64,000 nucleotides of DNA from Boesenbergia rotunda (Eukaryota > Streptophyta > Magnoliopsida > Zingiberales > Zingiberaceae), in assembly GCA_024364735.1 (NCBI GenBank), contig JAGFNQ010009503.1:37452-101451 (forward strand), given 5' to 3'. This document shows, piece by piece, positions 11,391 through 21,014 of this stretch. The stretch's first letter is position 1. The number at the start of each line of letters is the position of its first letter. The position numbers and the translations under genes were made by a program. The notes beneath the pieces are model-generated. The model was not told the origin of the DNA. It ran no database searches and was given only the letters and a program-made list of their open reading frames with translations.

Positions 11391-11490
11391 TCCGAACCCT
11401 TCCTTCTTCCCACACCAAAAACCATTCTCCTTCCTCACTTCCTTCCTTTCAAGGAGATCAAGTGACACTTGTGCTTCCTCAATCACAACT

Positions 11491-12714
11491 ATGCCTCCCC
11501 GGTATGATTTGTTTTATGCATTTAGAATTACATTCCTAATTCCTTTTGTATTAAGAATTATTTTCTTAATTCACTTCTTATAAATGCATGTCTCTTAACT
11601 TAGAAAACGCCGAGCAAACCAAACAAACCCCGGTACCGAACCGAGTCCCGACCCTAGGTTCCCAACTCTAGAACTGTGTAATAAGTTTGCTCGAACAACT
11701 TACAAGCCTATCAAAACTAGCTATCTCAATAGGCATTTCTTTACCCAATCCTGTCCCTTAGCCATGAACGTCATAAACTTTTATCAACTAGATAACCTAG
11801 TATTCTGCACTCACACCATTAACGAATCCTTATGTGTAGAATTCTACAATAACATAGTTAGACAGAACGATCTCATGATTAACACTACTGTTCAAGGGAT
11901 ACCCTTGTCTATCACCCCTACCTTGCTAAATCGATTCCTTAGACTACGACCCTCCCAGTCCACCTTTTGTTGCTATCCACCTAGGAATCCTCCATTTGAT
12001 CCTCCCTACTCTCACATTACATTAGACACTCTCCACTCCTATTTCTATAGGGAAGCTAGACTCCCCGTAGATAGAGGATTCCAGTCCGTTGACCTTCAGC
12101 CACAGGACTACGCCCTGTACAGAGTCTTGGTCCGCTGTATCTTACCACTCTCCACTAGAGATGTCGCGACCATGCGACCTTTTCATGCCTTCCTTCTGTA
12201 TGCCTTGATCCATCACCTTGACATTGACATTGGACTACACATGTTTTATACTATTCTTCATGCATCCAGTGTTACGACCCAGGGACGAGTACGCACTCCA
12301 TTCTGCTACATCATCACCTCCCTCCTTCATCACCACGGTCGTGACATTACCGTGGGTGAAATAACCGCGATGACCGATTTTGATGAAATAGGATTTAGGA
12401 ACTTCTCGTTAGCTGGTCTAGAGGTATCGGCCACTGGGGTTTTGAGTTGGAGACGACAGCGAGCCAGGGCTCCGATCGACTCAGACGAGGAGGTAGAAGT
12501 CGACGTCGCCGATTTAGCAGCCGAGGATCCTGCACACATAGACGAGCCGCCTCCACCGACCATCGACCAGCGCTTCACTCAGATGCAGACGGAGATCCAC
12601 AGCCTCCGAGAGGAGGTTGAGGCCTACCACCTCGAGCAGATGGACGCTCGTAGAGCTGATCGAGAGGTGGACGATGCACAATACAGTGAGATACTATCAC
12701 TACTGAGAGCATGA
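11491..12714 (+). CDS. Element B ORF2: spliced, 373-codon protein of putative plant-transposon / env-like type
   Basis: Exon 1 is 11491-11501 (ATGCCTCCCCG), intron 11502-11603 (GTATGA...TTAG, 102 bp), exon 2 11604-12714. Joining restores one open frame of exactly 373 codons; the same structure is found in element C. The start MPPRKRR is strongly basic, like a nuclear localisation signal. Residues about 35-230 form a compact domain rich in Tyr, Leu and Phe (NFYQLDNLVFCTH, TPTLLNRFLRL, STRDVATMRPFHAFLLYAL, DIDIGLHMFYTI), which resembles the putative plant transposon protein domain often annotated beside SIRE-like elements. An acidic DSDEEVEVDVADLAAED segment and a coiled coil (QMQTEIHSLREEVEAYHLEQ) end the protein. 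No signal peptide or membrane segment is evident, so a true envelope role is unlikely. Function unknown. An ATG at 11764 gives a shorter unspliced alternative. Confidence 0.75.
11502..11603 (+). other. Intron of ORF2, element B
   Basis: GTATGA donor after ATGCCTCCCCG, AT-rich body and CTTAACTTAG acceptor. Removal joins MPPR to KRRANQTN in frame. In element C the matching intron (83 bp) has GTATCA and ATATTTAG ends. The shared position and the different length support a real intron. Confidence 0.72.
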
Positions 12715-14279
12715 CAGCCTGGCTCATCTGACGACCCTGGTCCCTCTTCATAGTTAGACTATTTCAGCATTGTACTAAGTAACTAAAACTTGACTACGGT
12801 TTGACTATTACTGGACCTGTGTTTTACCCGTTAATCCATTTGGTTTGACTAGTTATTTAACTTGAATATCTAATCCTGATTATGCTTGGTAGAATAGGTT
12901 TACCTTGCTATTGGATTTTTCTACTACTTCAGCCCTTAAATTTTTTTTAAATGTCTTTAAAATCAGCTTTTAAAATTTTTTTTAATGTTTTCAAAATCAA
13001 ATTTTAACTTAGTTTTGAAAAATTTTAAAATATTTTTCGACTTAGTTTTATTTTAAACTACCCCCTTCAAAACTAGGGCTTTTTCGAAAATGGACTTAGC
13101 CTAGGCCCTAACTCTAGAACTGCATGCACCTATAGATTTAGAAGCCAACATCTCACAAGCACCTTAGGGTACTTTTGATTGATAACTTAGAAGGGGTTGA
13201 GATGCTTAGGTCTTTGCTTTAATTCAAGATGCTTTAAGTTAGTGCATCTGCAGTAATTGGGGCACTAAATACAACTTACACAGTAATCAAGTTAAGTGTC
13301 AAGTTTAGAAAATCTAACTTGAATAGAACACTTAACTTGACAAACCCTAGCGAAAACTACTGTTTATAACAGTTAGTAAGTAGCTAATTGGGTTAGATAG
13401 GCCCCTAAAAGAGAAAAATGAAATTGATTTGGTTTAATTATTATCATAAATTGGTTCAGTACAACAAATTATGCAATTTAATTATTCTATTTTTGCTATA
13501 TTTATTTGTTTTTGATATATGACAAAGGGGGAGAGATAGGAAAGGTGAGTTTAAATTTTTTTTCAAAATTTCAAACTCTATCCTTTATTCAAAAAGTACT
13601 TAACTTATTTTCAAAATTCCTTCTAAGTACTTCAAAACTTAAGTTTTCAAAAATTTACTAAGTACTTAAGTTTTCAAAATTTACTAAAGTACTTAAGTTT
13701 TCAAAATTCACTAAGTACTTAAGTTTTCAAAATTTACTAAAGTACTTAAGTTTTCAAAATTCACTAAGTACTTAAGTTTTCAAAATTTTACTAAGTACTT
13801 AAGTTTTCAAAATTTTACTAAGTACTTAAGTTTTCAAAAACGTGCCAAGTACTTAAAACCAAAGTTTTCAAGTTTACCAAGTACTTTAAAACTTAAAGCT
13901 TTCAAAACTTGTGAGTACTTTAAGCTTAAGGCTTCAAAATTTTCCTTAGTAGTCAAACTCATGTTTCCAAAAACTTTCTAAGTACTTTAAACTCAAAATT
14001 TTCAAAAGACTATCTAAGTTTTCAAAAGTTTCCCAAGTACTTAAACTTAAGTTTTCAAAGTGCACAACTTAGTTTGGAAAACACACCGCCTTCTGTTGAA
14101 AATTACTCTAAGCAAAATCCATCTTTTGACTCAGAATGTATTTTCAAAAACCTCACGAAGTTTTGAAAAATCTAGGGGGAGATTCCTTCCAGGGGGAGGG
14201 AACAAAATTTAATTTTTACTTGCTCTGATTAAACTTAACTTTTTGAACCAGGGTTGCCATAAATCAAAAAGGGGGAGAT
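12715..14279 (+). repeat. Element B 3' noncoding region: conserved block, inner purine tract, tandem array, PPT
   Basis: 13061-13402 is the block shared with A and C, with the hairpin word CTGTTTATAACAG. GATATATGACAAAGGGGGAG (from 13513) is the inner PPT-like tract. From about 13600 to 14060 a 26-27 bp unit built on CTAAGTACTTAAGTTTTCAAAA repeats many times. A second purine patch (CTAGGGGGAGATTCC, about 14171) precedes the PPT AAAAAGGGGGAGAT at 14266-14279. Confidence 0.8.
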
Positions 14280-15676
14280 CGTTGGTGCAGAAAGCACCCA
14301 AGTCAAACCTGAGTTTTGATAATGGAAAAAGGGTTCAAAAGTTAAGTCTTATTTGTTTTCTAACATGTTACTCGAGTGTGCAGGAAAGGTCCTAGCGAAG
14401 GACTGCTAGGCATTGGCGAAGGAATGCCAGGGCAAAAAGTCCTAGCGAAGGACTGCTAGGCACTGGCGAAGGAATGCCAGGGTAAAAAGTCCTAGTGAAG
14501 GACTGCTAGGTACTGGTGAAGGATTGCCAGAGTACTGAAGCCCTAGCGAAGGACTGCTAGGCACCAGGCAAAGGACAGCTTGAGACTGAAGACTTGGCGA
14601 AGGAATGCTAGGCACCGGGCTAGGGACAACTTGGTATCCAAGACCTGGCGAAGGACCACTAGGCTAAAGTCCAACTGGAGGAGCCGGTTGGCATCAGGTA
14701 AATTCTCCCGAGAGGAGTAGGTGAGGACGCGCTCCCCGTCGAGGGAACAGTAGGCGTCGGTTCATCCTAGGGCTCCATTTTAGAGACCCAAAGTCAGAAC
14801 CAAGACAGCTATGGCTGTATAAACTATCATCTTATTGCTTTATGGTGTTTTGGACTAACCCTGGATGTAGGACCGAAGGAACGAGTGTCTGCAGCTCAGA
14901 GAGCCTCAAAGGAGTGAGGCAGCAGCTGACCAGGGCGCCCGGAGTGTCCTGGGCACCCCCAAGGTGAACACAAAACACATGGAGCAAAGGAACTGCTTCT
15001 GCAGCTCATGGGCAGGGTGCCCCCATGCTCCCGGGCACCCCCACTGCTCCCGGGCGCCCCCTGCGCAAGCCATCGAAGCAGAAGCCAGGGAAGCCAAGGG
15101 ATAAGCTCTGACCCGGTCAACTCGAGCACCCCCAGTGTCCCGGGTGCCCCGGTCACGATCTGATCCCGAGTTTAAAGGGATCAGAAGCTGACCGAGTGAA
15201 ATTCGGATCTGCCGACACGAGGGGGGGGCACCCCCGACGTTCCAGGCGCCCCCAGGGCCTATAAAAGGGCCCTCGACCCCAAGGCTTCGAACAACAATTC
15301 TTTTCAACGCTTCTACGCTCTTCTGCTCTCGTGCTCTGCTCCGGAAACCTCCCGACTCGAGACTCAAGCGCCAACGACGTCCCGCTACTCCGAAAATACA
15401 ACCTACATCGGACGTCGATAAAAGAAGGGTTTCTTTTGAAAGTTTACTTTACTATATTTGTAATTCAATCCTGTAAACTGATTTGCGAACTTATAGAATT
15501 GCCTGCAGAAAACGGTCAACGACCATGGGCCTTGGAGTAGGAGTAGACCTAGGCTCCGAACCAAGTAAAACTACCTGTGTTCGCGATTGTTTTTATTCCT
15601 CTGCGTAATTTCTCTAATTCTAAAATCCGAACGTTTTTCGATATTCACCCCCTCTATCGGTTCTCTCGATCCAACA
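14280..15676 (+). repeat. Element B 3' LTR (1397 bp)
   Basis: Very similar to the 5' LTR over its full length by eye, with the same hairpin array (14385-14660), GGGCGCCC array, TATAAAAG at 15260-15267 and CCAACA end. It is followed by CATAC, the target duplication. Several GGGCGCCC words here are altered to GGGCACCC, the type of change expected from CpG decay. Confidence 0.88.
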
Positions 15677-15681
15677 CATAC

Positions 15682-16291
15682 AGGCGCCCAAGAAGGGTGT
15701 TTTCTAGCAGTCTGCGAAGCTGAGCCTCCACGTCAGCAAAGGAGGCGACTGTAACCATACAGGCGCCCCAGTAATTCAGGCGCCCTGGTTGAAGGGATAA
15801 TAGCTGGCCAACTCTACGGATGAGGATTCGCACAGAAGGGCACACGTGTCAGGCGCCCCATTCAACACAGGCGCTCCAGACAACTATATCTAAAGGGGTT
15901 CACCCCTTGCTTCTAGACAACACTTCTTCCAACGCAAATACTCAAGCGCTTTTCTCTAATCTCTCTGTGATCAAGCCTCAAGCGCCAACGACGACCCGCT
16001 GCTCCGATCTTCGAGTCATTTTTCGATCGTCGATATTTGTTTAATTTAATTGCTTAATTTTTCAATTCTGTATTCGTGCTCCAATTTTGTAATCCTTTTG
16101 CTAAATATAGAATTGCCCAACGTAAACGGTCAAGGACCATGAGTCTTGGAGTAGGAGTCAATCTAGACTCCGAACCAAGTAAAAGAAAAGTGTGTTAGCA
16201 TTGGTTGAAATTTCCACTGCGTATTACTATTTTTATATCCGAAAATTTTTATTGATATTCACCCCCTCTATCGATTCTAAACGATCCCACA
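15682..16291 (+). repeat. Element A 3' LTR, second half
   Basis: Continues the LTR broken at 7121, beyond the CATAC target duplication of element B (15677-15681). It carries AGGCGCCC words, a degenerate TATA-like CTATATCTAAAGG near 15884, the AACGGTCAAGGACC and TTGGAGTAGGAGTC landmarks and the terminal CACCCCCTCTATCG block. It ends CCCACA at 16291. The two halves together give an LTR of about 1.22 kb. Confidence 0.8.
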
Positions 16292-17011
16292 GAGAACAAC
16301 GGAATCTACAAAGCCATAATAGTTGGAAATTTGATTTTCATGTTTATTGCTTGCTATTTGATATGCTTGTTATGGATGCTTGTAAAAATTCCTCATTTTA
16401 AATTACTAAGTGGGAGAGGTAATCTTTGAGTCTCATGGCCTCCATTACTAGTTTGAAAAGTGATGCAAACAAACTTGCGCGTTGGCTCTGAGTGCCTTCC
16501 TCCACATCTGATGAGTTTATTTTGTGGATCACTAGTTCAAACTTCCTTATGCATGATTTTAAGAAATTATTTAGGAGTGTGTAATCTTCCCCATCAGAAG
16601 GGACATAATCCTGGATAATGGACTTAGTAATCAAAGTAATGGTCTACACTTAGATGTAATTAATAGTATCCTCCCTATCGGAGTCATTGTTATTATTTGT
16701 ATGGCCAAAGATAAACCAACTATTAATTTTATTTGTCAAAAAGTAAGGTTGACAAGATAATAAAATTAATAGGTAAAACCACCTCTTACAATTGTTTGAA
16801 TTAGTATACATCCACACTATTGTGGCATACGAAATTCACGGTGTTTTGAGGTGTTGGCGAATTTAAAATTTTATTGTTTGAGGAATCAATATTATTTTTA
16901 ATTCTAATGATTTGACCAATGTGATTCTTAGGTTTTTCAAAATGGCTTTCAAACCCCTTGCTGTGATTTAAGAAAAAACAAACTTACTGGTTCAAATTAT
17001 TGGGTATGGCT
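16292..17011 (+). pseudogene. Old copia leader and gag start remnant
   Basis: An AT-rich stretch of copia LTR or leader character ends in a short gag-like start at 16941-17011. Across one frameshift the pieces NPLAVI, KNKLTGSNYW and VW can be read, as at the start of many plant copia gag proteins. It is cut at 17011 by the next LTR. No full ORF. Confidence 0.4.
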
Positions 17012-18846
17012 TGACGGGTTTCCTAAGCGAATACCTGGTTGATCCGGGAAACCTCTCCATGCCTACGGATTAAAAATTTAATCCGAATGGAGATCCGTCT
17101 CCTATCGACCATCTCGTGCCGTATCGAACGATTCAAATTACAACATAGCCAATTACCAAAATTGGCCTTGTAATTTGCTTGACCGTTCACCCACGGAAAA
17201 GGCGACGAGTTGATCGCTGACTTTTGTGTTTATGGTCGGGGTCCAGTTAAGAATTTATTCAACATATTTCAAGATCAAAACAATAAATTCTTGAACATAA
17301 AATGACAACGCATATGATCATGGCACAAAAATAACATAAGAAAATACAAGGGAGAGTAGGGAATGATATACCTTTCCGATCACCTCGCGGTCTTCTACCT
17401 TATGCCTCTCCCTTCGCGGACGTCATGTGGGCGATGATCTACCACGATCCGAGATCACCAAGAGCTCCAACCAATCCCCTTCTCGCAGTCGACCAAAACC
17501 CTAGCCACTAGGGTTTTGCGTCGCAAACCTCTTCCCTCTCCCTTTGCGCCGCCGACCGCCGGAGCCGACTCCAAGCCCTCCGGACCAGTGGCGCACCTCG
17601 AGAGGAAGATGAAGAAGAAGAAGAAGGAAGGAGAGATCCTTCTTCCTTATCCAAGCTAGCCGAACAACCCTCTCTCCCTCAACCTTGTGCCACCACCGCA
17701 AGAGGTGGTTGCGCCGCCTCTTCCTTGCCGCCGGCGCCTCCTTCTCCTTCATCGAGCACCACAAAAGGAAGAGAACCTCTCTCCCTTATCTCTGTGATCC
17801 CCAGCCAAAGTTTGGTGGAAGGAGGAAGAAGAACCGAGGAGACAATTCTCCTCTCTTCTTGGCGCACCGCCGAACCCTAGGAGAGAAGGAGAGAAAAGGA
17901 GAGGCTTTTGATGTTGGCTCTTGGATTGATTAGCTCTTGGTTTCTTGATCTCATAGGGTATTTATAGGGCTAAGGTAGGGACCAAGAGGAGGAGTTGGTT
18001 CTTGGCCCACTAATGGATCTAAACCCGATCCTTTAATTAAGATCCATTCTACTAAAGGATCTTAATTGAACTTCCTCATCAACCCCCATATTTTCATATG
18101 GGCTCCATATTACGAGTCGTTCATCCCCTCATGTTTAGGATCTCGCATGCCAGTTAATTAATTAAATTACTGATAATTTAAATTAATTAACTTCTGGATC
18201 CTTGATTAGTACCACTCAACTTTATCAACGTGCCGGATCAAATCCACCTGCAGGGTTTAGCACGATGAACCTTTTGAGCTCATCAAGGGGGCATCATTAT
18301 CCGGACTCACCAGGATACATATCCAGTCAATAATCATCGACACATCATATTATTAAAATTATTTCCCAACTTACTGGGTCTATCAATCTAACAGAATAGA
18401 TCTCACCCATTGGTAAATCAAAGAAACAATAATTAATAATATATGCCCGATATTAGTTCGGGATTAAGGGATTGCCCTCCATAATATCAACCGAGGTCCT
18501 ATCCAATTATCTAGTCAGTACAAATCGGATAACCTCGGGTAATGGTCCTGCTCAATGCACTCATAGCACACTAGTGTAGTTCTATGGTCAAGATCAACCA
18601 TACCTAACTACACTACAACCATCACGATGGGTTGTCCAATTCCATCTAGGTTGTGAGCCTCTATTTATGCTAAGTAAGAAACTGATAACATGATCTTCCG
18701 TGTGACACCATACACCATGTTATCTACAATGCAAAGCAATGGGACTTCGTGTATGTACTATTGTAATCAAACACCTAGTGTAGTGTGATTATCTTTTCAT
18801 AATAAAGATGTTCATATAATAAAAGTCATGCCTTTCAATATACACA
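17012..18846 (-). repeat. Copia LTR, minus strand (about 1.8 kb)
   Basis: On the minus strand it begins near TGTGTATATTG at 18846, just after a purine-rich AAGTGGGAGATTATAAGA tract that follows the RNase H remnant. It ends at the TG/CA boundary at 17012. It contains a TATA box on the minus strand (CTATAAATACCC, about 17957-17968) and downstream GC-rich leader sequence. The start could lie a few bases away because the tract and LTR start are degenerate. Confidence 0.6.
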
Positions 18847-19575
18847 TCTTATAATCTCCCACTTATACTTAAAGACACTACTATTCTCCCACTGCCATAC
18901 ATCTGACTCCCATATCCTCCACATGCCTGTCAAATGCTCTAGATGGAAGAGCCTTAGTGAAACGATATGCTAGGTTGTCCTCTGATGCAATCTTGGCGAC
19001 AACCACTTCTCCTCGCTTTACGATTTCTCGTATCAGGTGGTACTTGCGCTCTATGTGTTTACTCGCCTTATGGGCTCATGGTTCCTTCGAGTTTACAACT
19101 GCACCACTGTTATCACAAAAGATTGTGATAGATCTGGGCAAACCAGGAATCACATCCAAGTCTATGATGAAGTTTCTGAGCCATACAGCTTCCTTGGCCG
19201 CCTCCAAGGCTGCTTCATACTCAGCTTCCATGGTGGAGTCCGCCATGCACTTTTGCTTGACACTCCTCTAGACAATGGTTTCACCTCCTAAAGTAAACAC
19301 AAAACCTTAGGTAGACTTACTCTTGTCCTTATCTGACTGGAAATCTAAGTCCGTATAACCCATAGGGACTAATTGTCTGCTCGGTAAACCGACATATAAT
19401 CCCTAGTTCGTCTCAGGTATTTCAATATATGCTTTATTGTTGTCCAATGTCCCTGTCCTGGGTTACTCTGATATCTGCTAACGATGCCCATGGGAAAATA
19501 GATATCAGGTCTCGTGCATAACATAACATACATGAGGCTTCCTACTGCCGAAGCATAAGGAACGACCTTCATTTC
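18847..19575 (-). pseudogene. Copia pol remnant: end of RT and RNase H
   Basis: The minus strand encodes YASAVGSLMYVMLCTRPDI and YQSNPGQGHWTTIKHILKYL (19369-19593). After frameshifts, pieces of RNase H follow: an AEYEAA-like motif near 19210-19240, the KHIERKYHLI segment near 19040-19070 and a terminal HVEDMGVR near 18910. It belongs with the LTR at 17012-18846. Its upstream part is replaced at 19576 by element C. Confidence 0.75.
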
Positions 19576-20785
19576 TATTGGTGCAGGCAGCACCTAAGTC
19601 AAACCTGAGTTTTGATAATTGTAAAGGGTTCAGAAGTTAAGGTGTTATTGTGATCTAACATGCTTACTAAGTGTGTAGGAAAAGTCCTAGGTACACTAAG
19701 CAAGAAGTCCTGGCAAAGGGCTGGGTAAAGAAGTCCTAGTCAAGGGCTGGGCAAGAAGACCTGACCGGAAGTCGGGCAAAGAAGTCCTGGTCGAGGTCTG
19801 GGCAAGAAGTCCTGGCAAGGGGCTGGGCACCGAAGACCTGACCGGAAGTTGGGCATGAAGACCTGGTCAGGTGGATTGGGCAAAAGTCCAATCAGAGGAG
19901 CCGGTTGGCAAAAGGTAAACTCACCTGAGAGGAGTAGGTGAGGATGCATTCCCCGTCGAGGGAACAGTAGGCGTCGGTTCGACCTAGGGATCCATTTGGG
20001 AGACCCATAGTCAGAACCAAGACAGCTACAGCTATAACTAATGCTTGTTGTGTTTTGGAACTAACCTGAGTTGCAGGATCGAAGGACTGGTCTTCTGCAA
20101 GTGAGGTGTCTTACTGGGGCTAGGCGCCCGGATGGACTCAGGCGCCCGTATGGATACGGGTGCCCCAGTGTGAAGGCAAAATCCAAAACATAGCCACGAA
20201 GCCTCTGGACTAAGGCAGTTCAGGCGCCCGTGAGGTCACGGGCGCCCCCATCAGCTCAGGTGCCCGAGTGGAGATGGATAAACGCTAACCGAGCCTGCTG
20301 ATAAGGGTTCGCGCAGGGAAGGCCACGTGTTAGGCGTCCCCATCGTCACATGCACCCGTATGGGTGCTATAAAAGGGGGTTCACCCCCAAGGCTTCGACA
20401 CAACTTGCTCTCAACGATCCAAACCTTTTCGTTCAAGCGCTACGCTCCGACAAACTCCGACTTCGAGATTCCAGTGCCGACGACGACCCTCTGCTCCGAA
20501 ATTCGATTCACCTCGGGCGTCGGTAACGAAAAGTGTTCCATGTTTAATTTTCTGCTCTACTTCTGTACTTAATTTGTAAAACTCTTATTGCGATTATAGA
20601 ATTGCCCAATGTAAACGGTCAAGGACCATGGGCCTTGGAGTAGGAGCCGACCACGACTCCGAACCAAGTAAAACCGACTTGTGTTCTTAAGTATTTTTTT
20701 CATTTTCCGTTGTGTATATTCTTTAACTTTCCAAAAATTTAATAACGATATTCACCCCCCCTCTATTGTTTTCTTCGATCCAACA
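19576..20785 (+). repeat. Element C 5' LTR (1210 bp)
   Basis: Begins TATTGGTGCAGGCAGCACC and ends CCAACA directly before AGTGGTATCAGAGC. It shows the CCTGG-type hairpin array (19690-19880) and a palindrome array in a variant form (GGCGCCCGTGAGGTCACGGG). TATAAAAG is at 20368-20375 and the CACCCCCCCTCTATTG block near the end. It was inserted into the copia RNase H region; the other target duplication is not preserved. Confidence 0.85.
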
Positions 20786-20787
20786 AG

Positions 20788-20799
20788 TGGTATCAGAGC
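20788..20799 (+). promoter_or_regulatory. Primer binding site of element C
   Basis: TGGTATCAGAGC lies two bases after the LTR end, as in B and D. Confidence 0.9.
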
Positions 20800-21014
20800 G
20801 GGTGGATCAAATTTGGTGCAACCACCAATTTGAGAGTGTTTTTCGGATTTTACGAAAGTATTTTAATTTCTTTATTGAATTTTTCTCGTTAATCGAGGTT
20901 CGTGCAACACCACTTGATCGTTTCTCTTTTCTATTAATTTTCTTCCGCACTACTAATCCAAGACCAAGTCTTGGGACAAGTTTTCTCTATTTTTCTTATT
21001 TTTCAGAAATTATT

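Larger units (their letters stand above)
7122..15676 (+). mobile_element. Element B: complete pol-less SIRE-like LTR retrotransposon with gag and ORF2
   Basis: A full-length insertion of 8555 bp inside the LTR of element A, flanked by the 5-bp target duplication CATAC (7117-7121 and 15677-15681). Order: 5' LTR (7122-8535), PBS, gag (8798-10462), about 0.8 kb noncoding linker, promoter-like module, ORF2 with one intron (11491-12714), conserved 3' block, inner purine tract, tandem array, PPT and 3' LTR (14280-15676). No protease, integrase, RT or RNase H motif is present between gag and the 3' LTR. It must therefore have been moved by enzymes of another element. It resembles known gag-carrying non-autonomous elements (TR-GAG type) but has an extra ORF. 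Confidence 0.88.

Noticed and set aside
11764..12714. ORF2 as a retroviral-type envelope gene
   Set aside because: No signal peptide, hydrophobic transmembrane segment or cleavage site is visible; the basic start, acidic segment and coiled coil point to an intracellular protein. The env-like label is kept only as a family tag.
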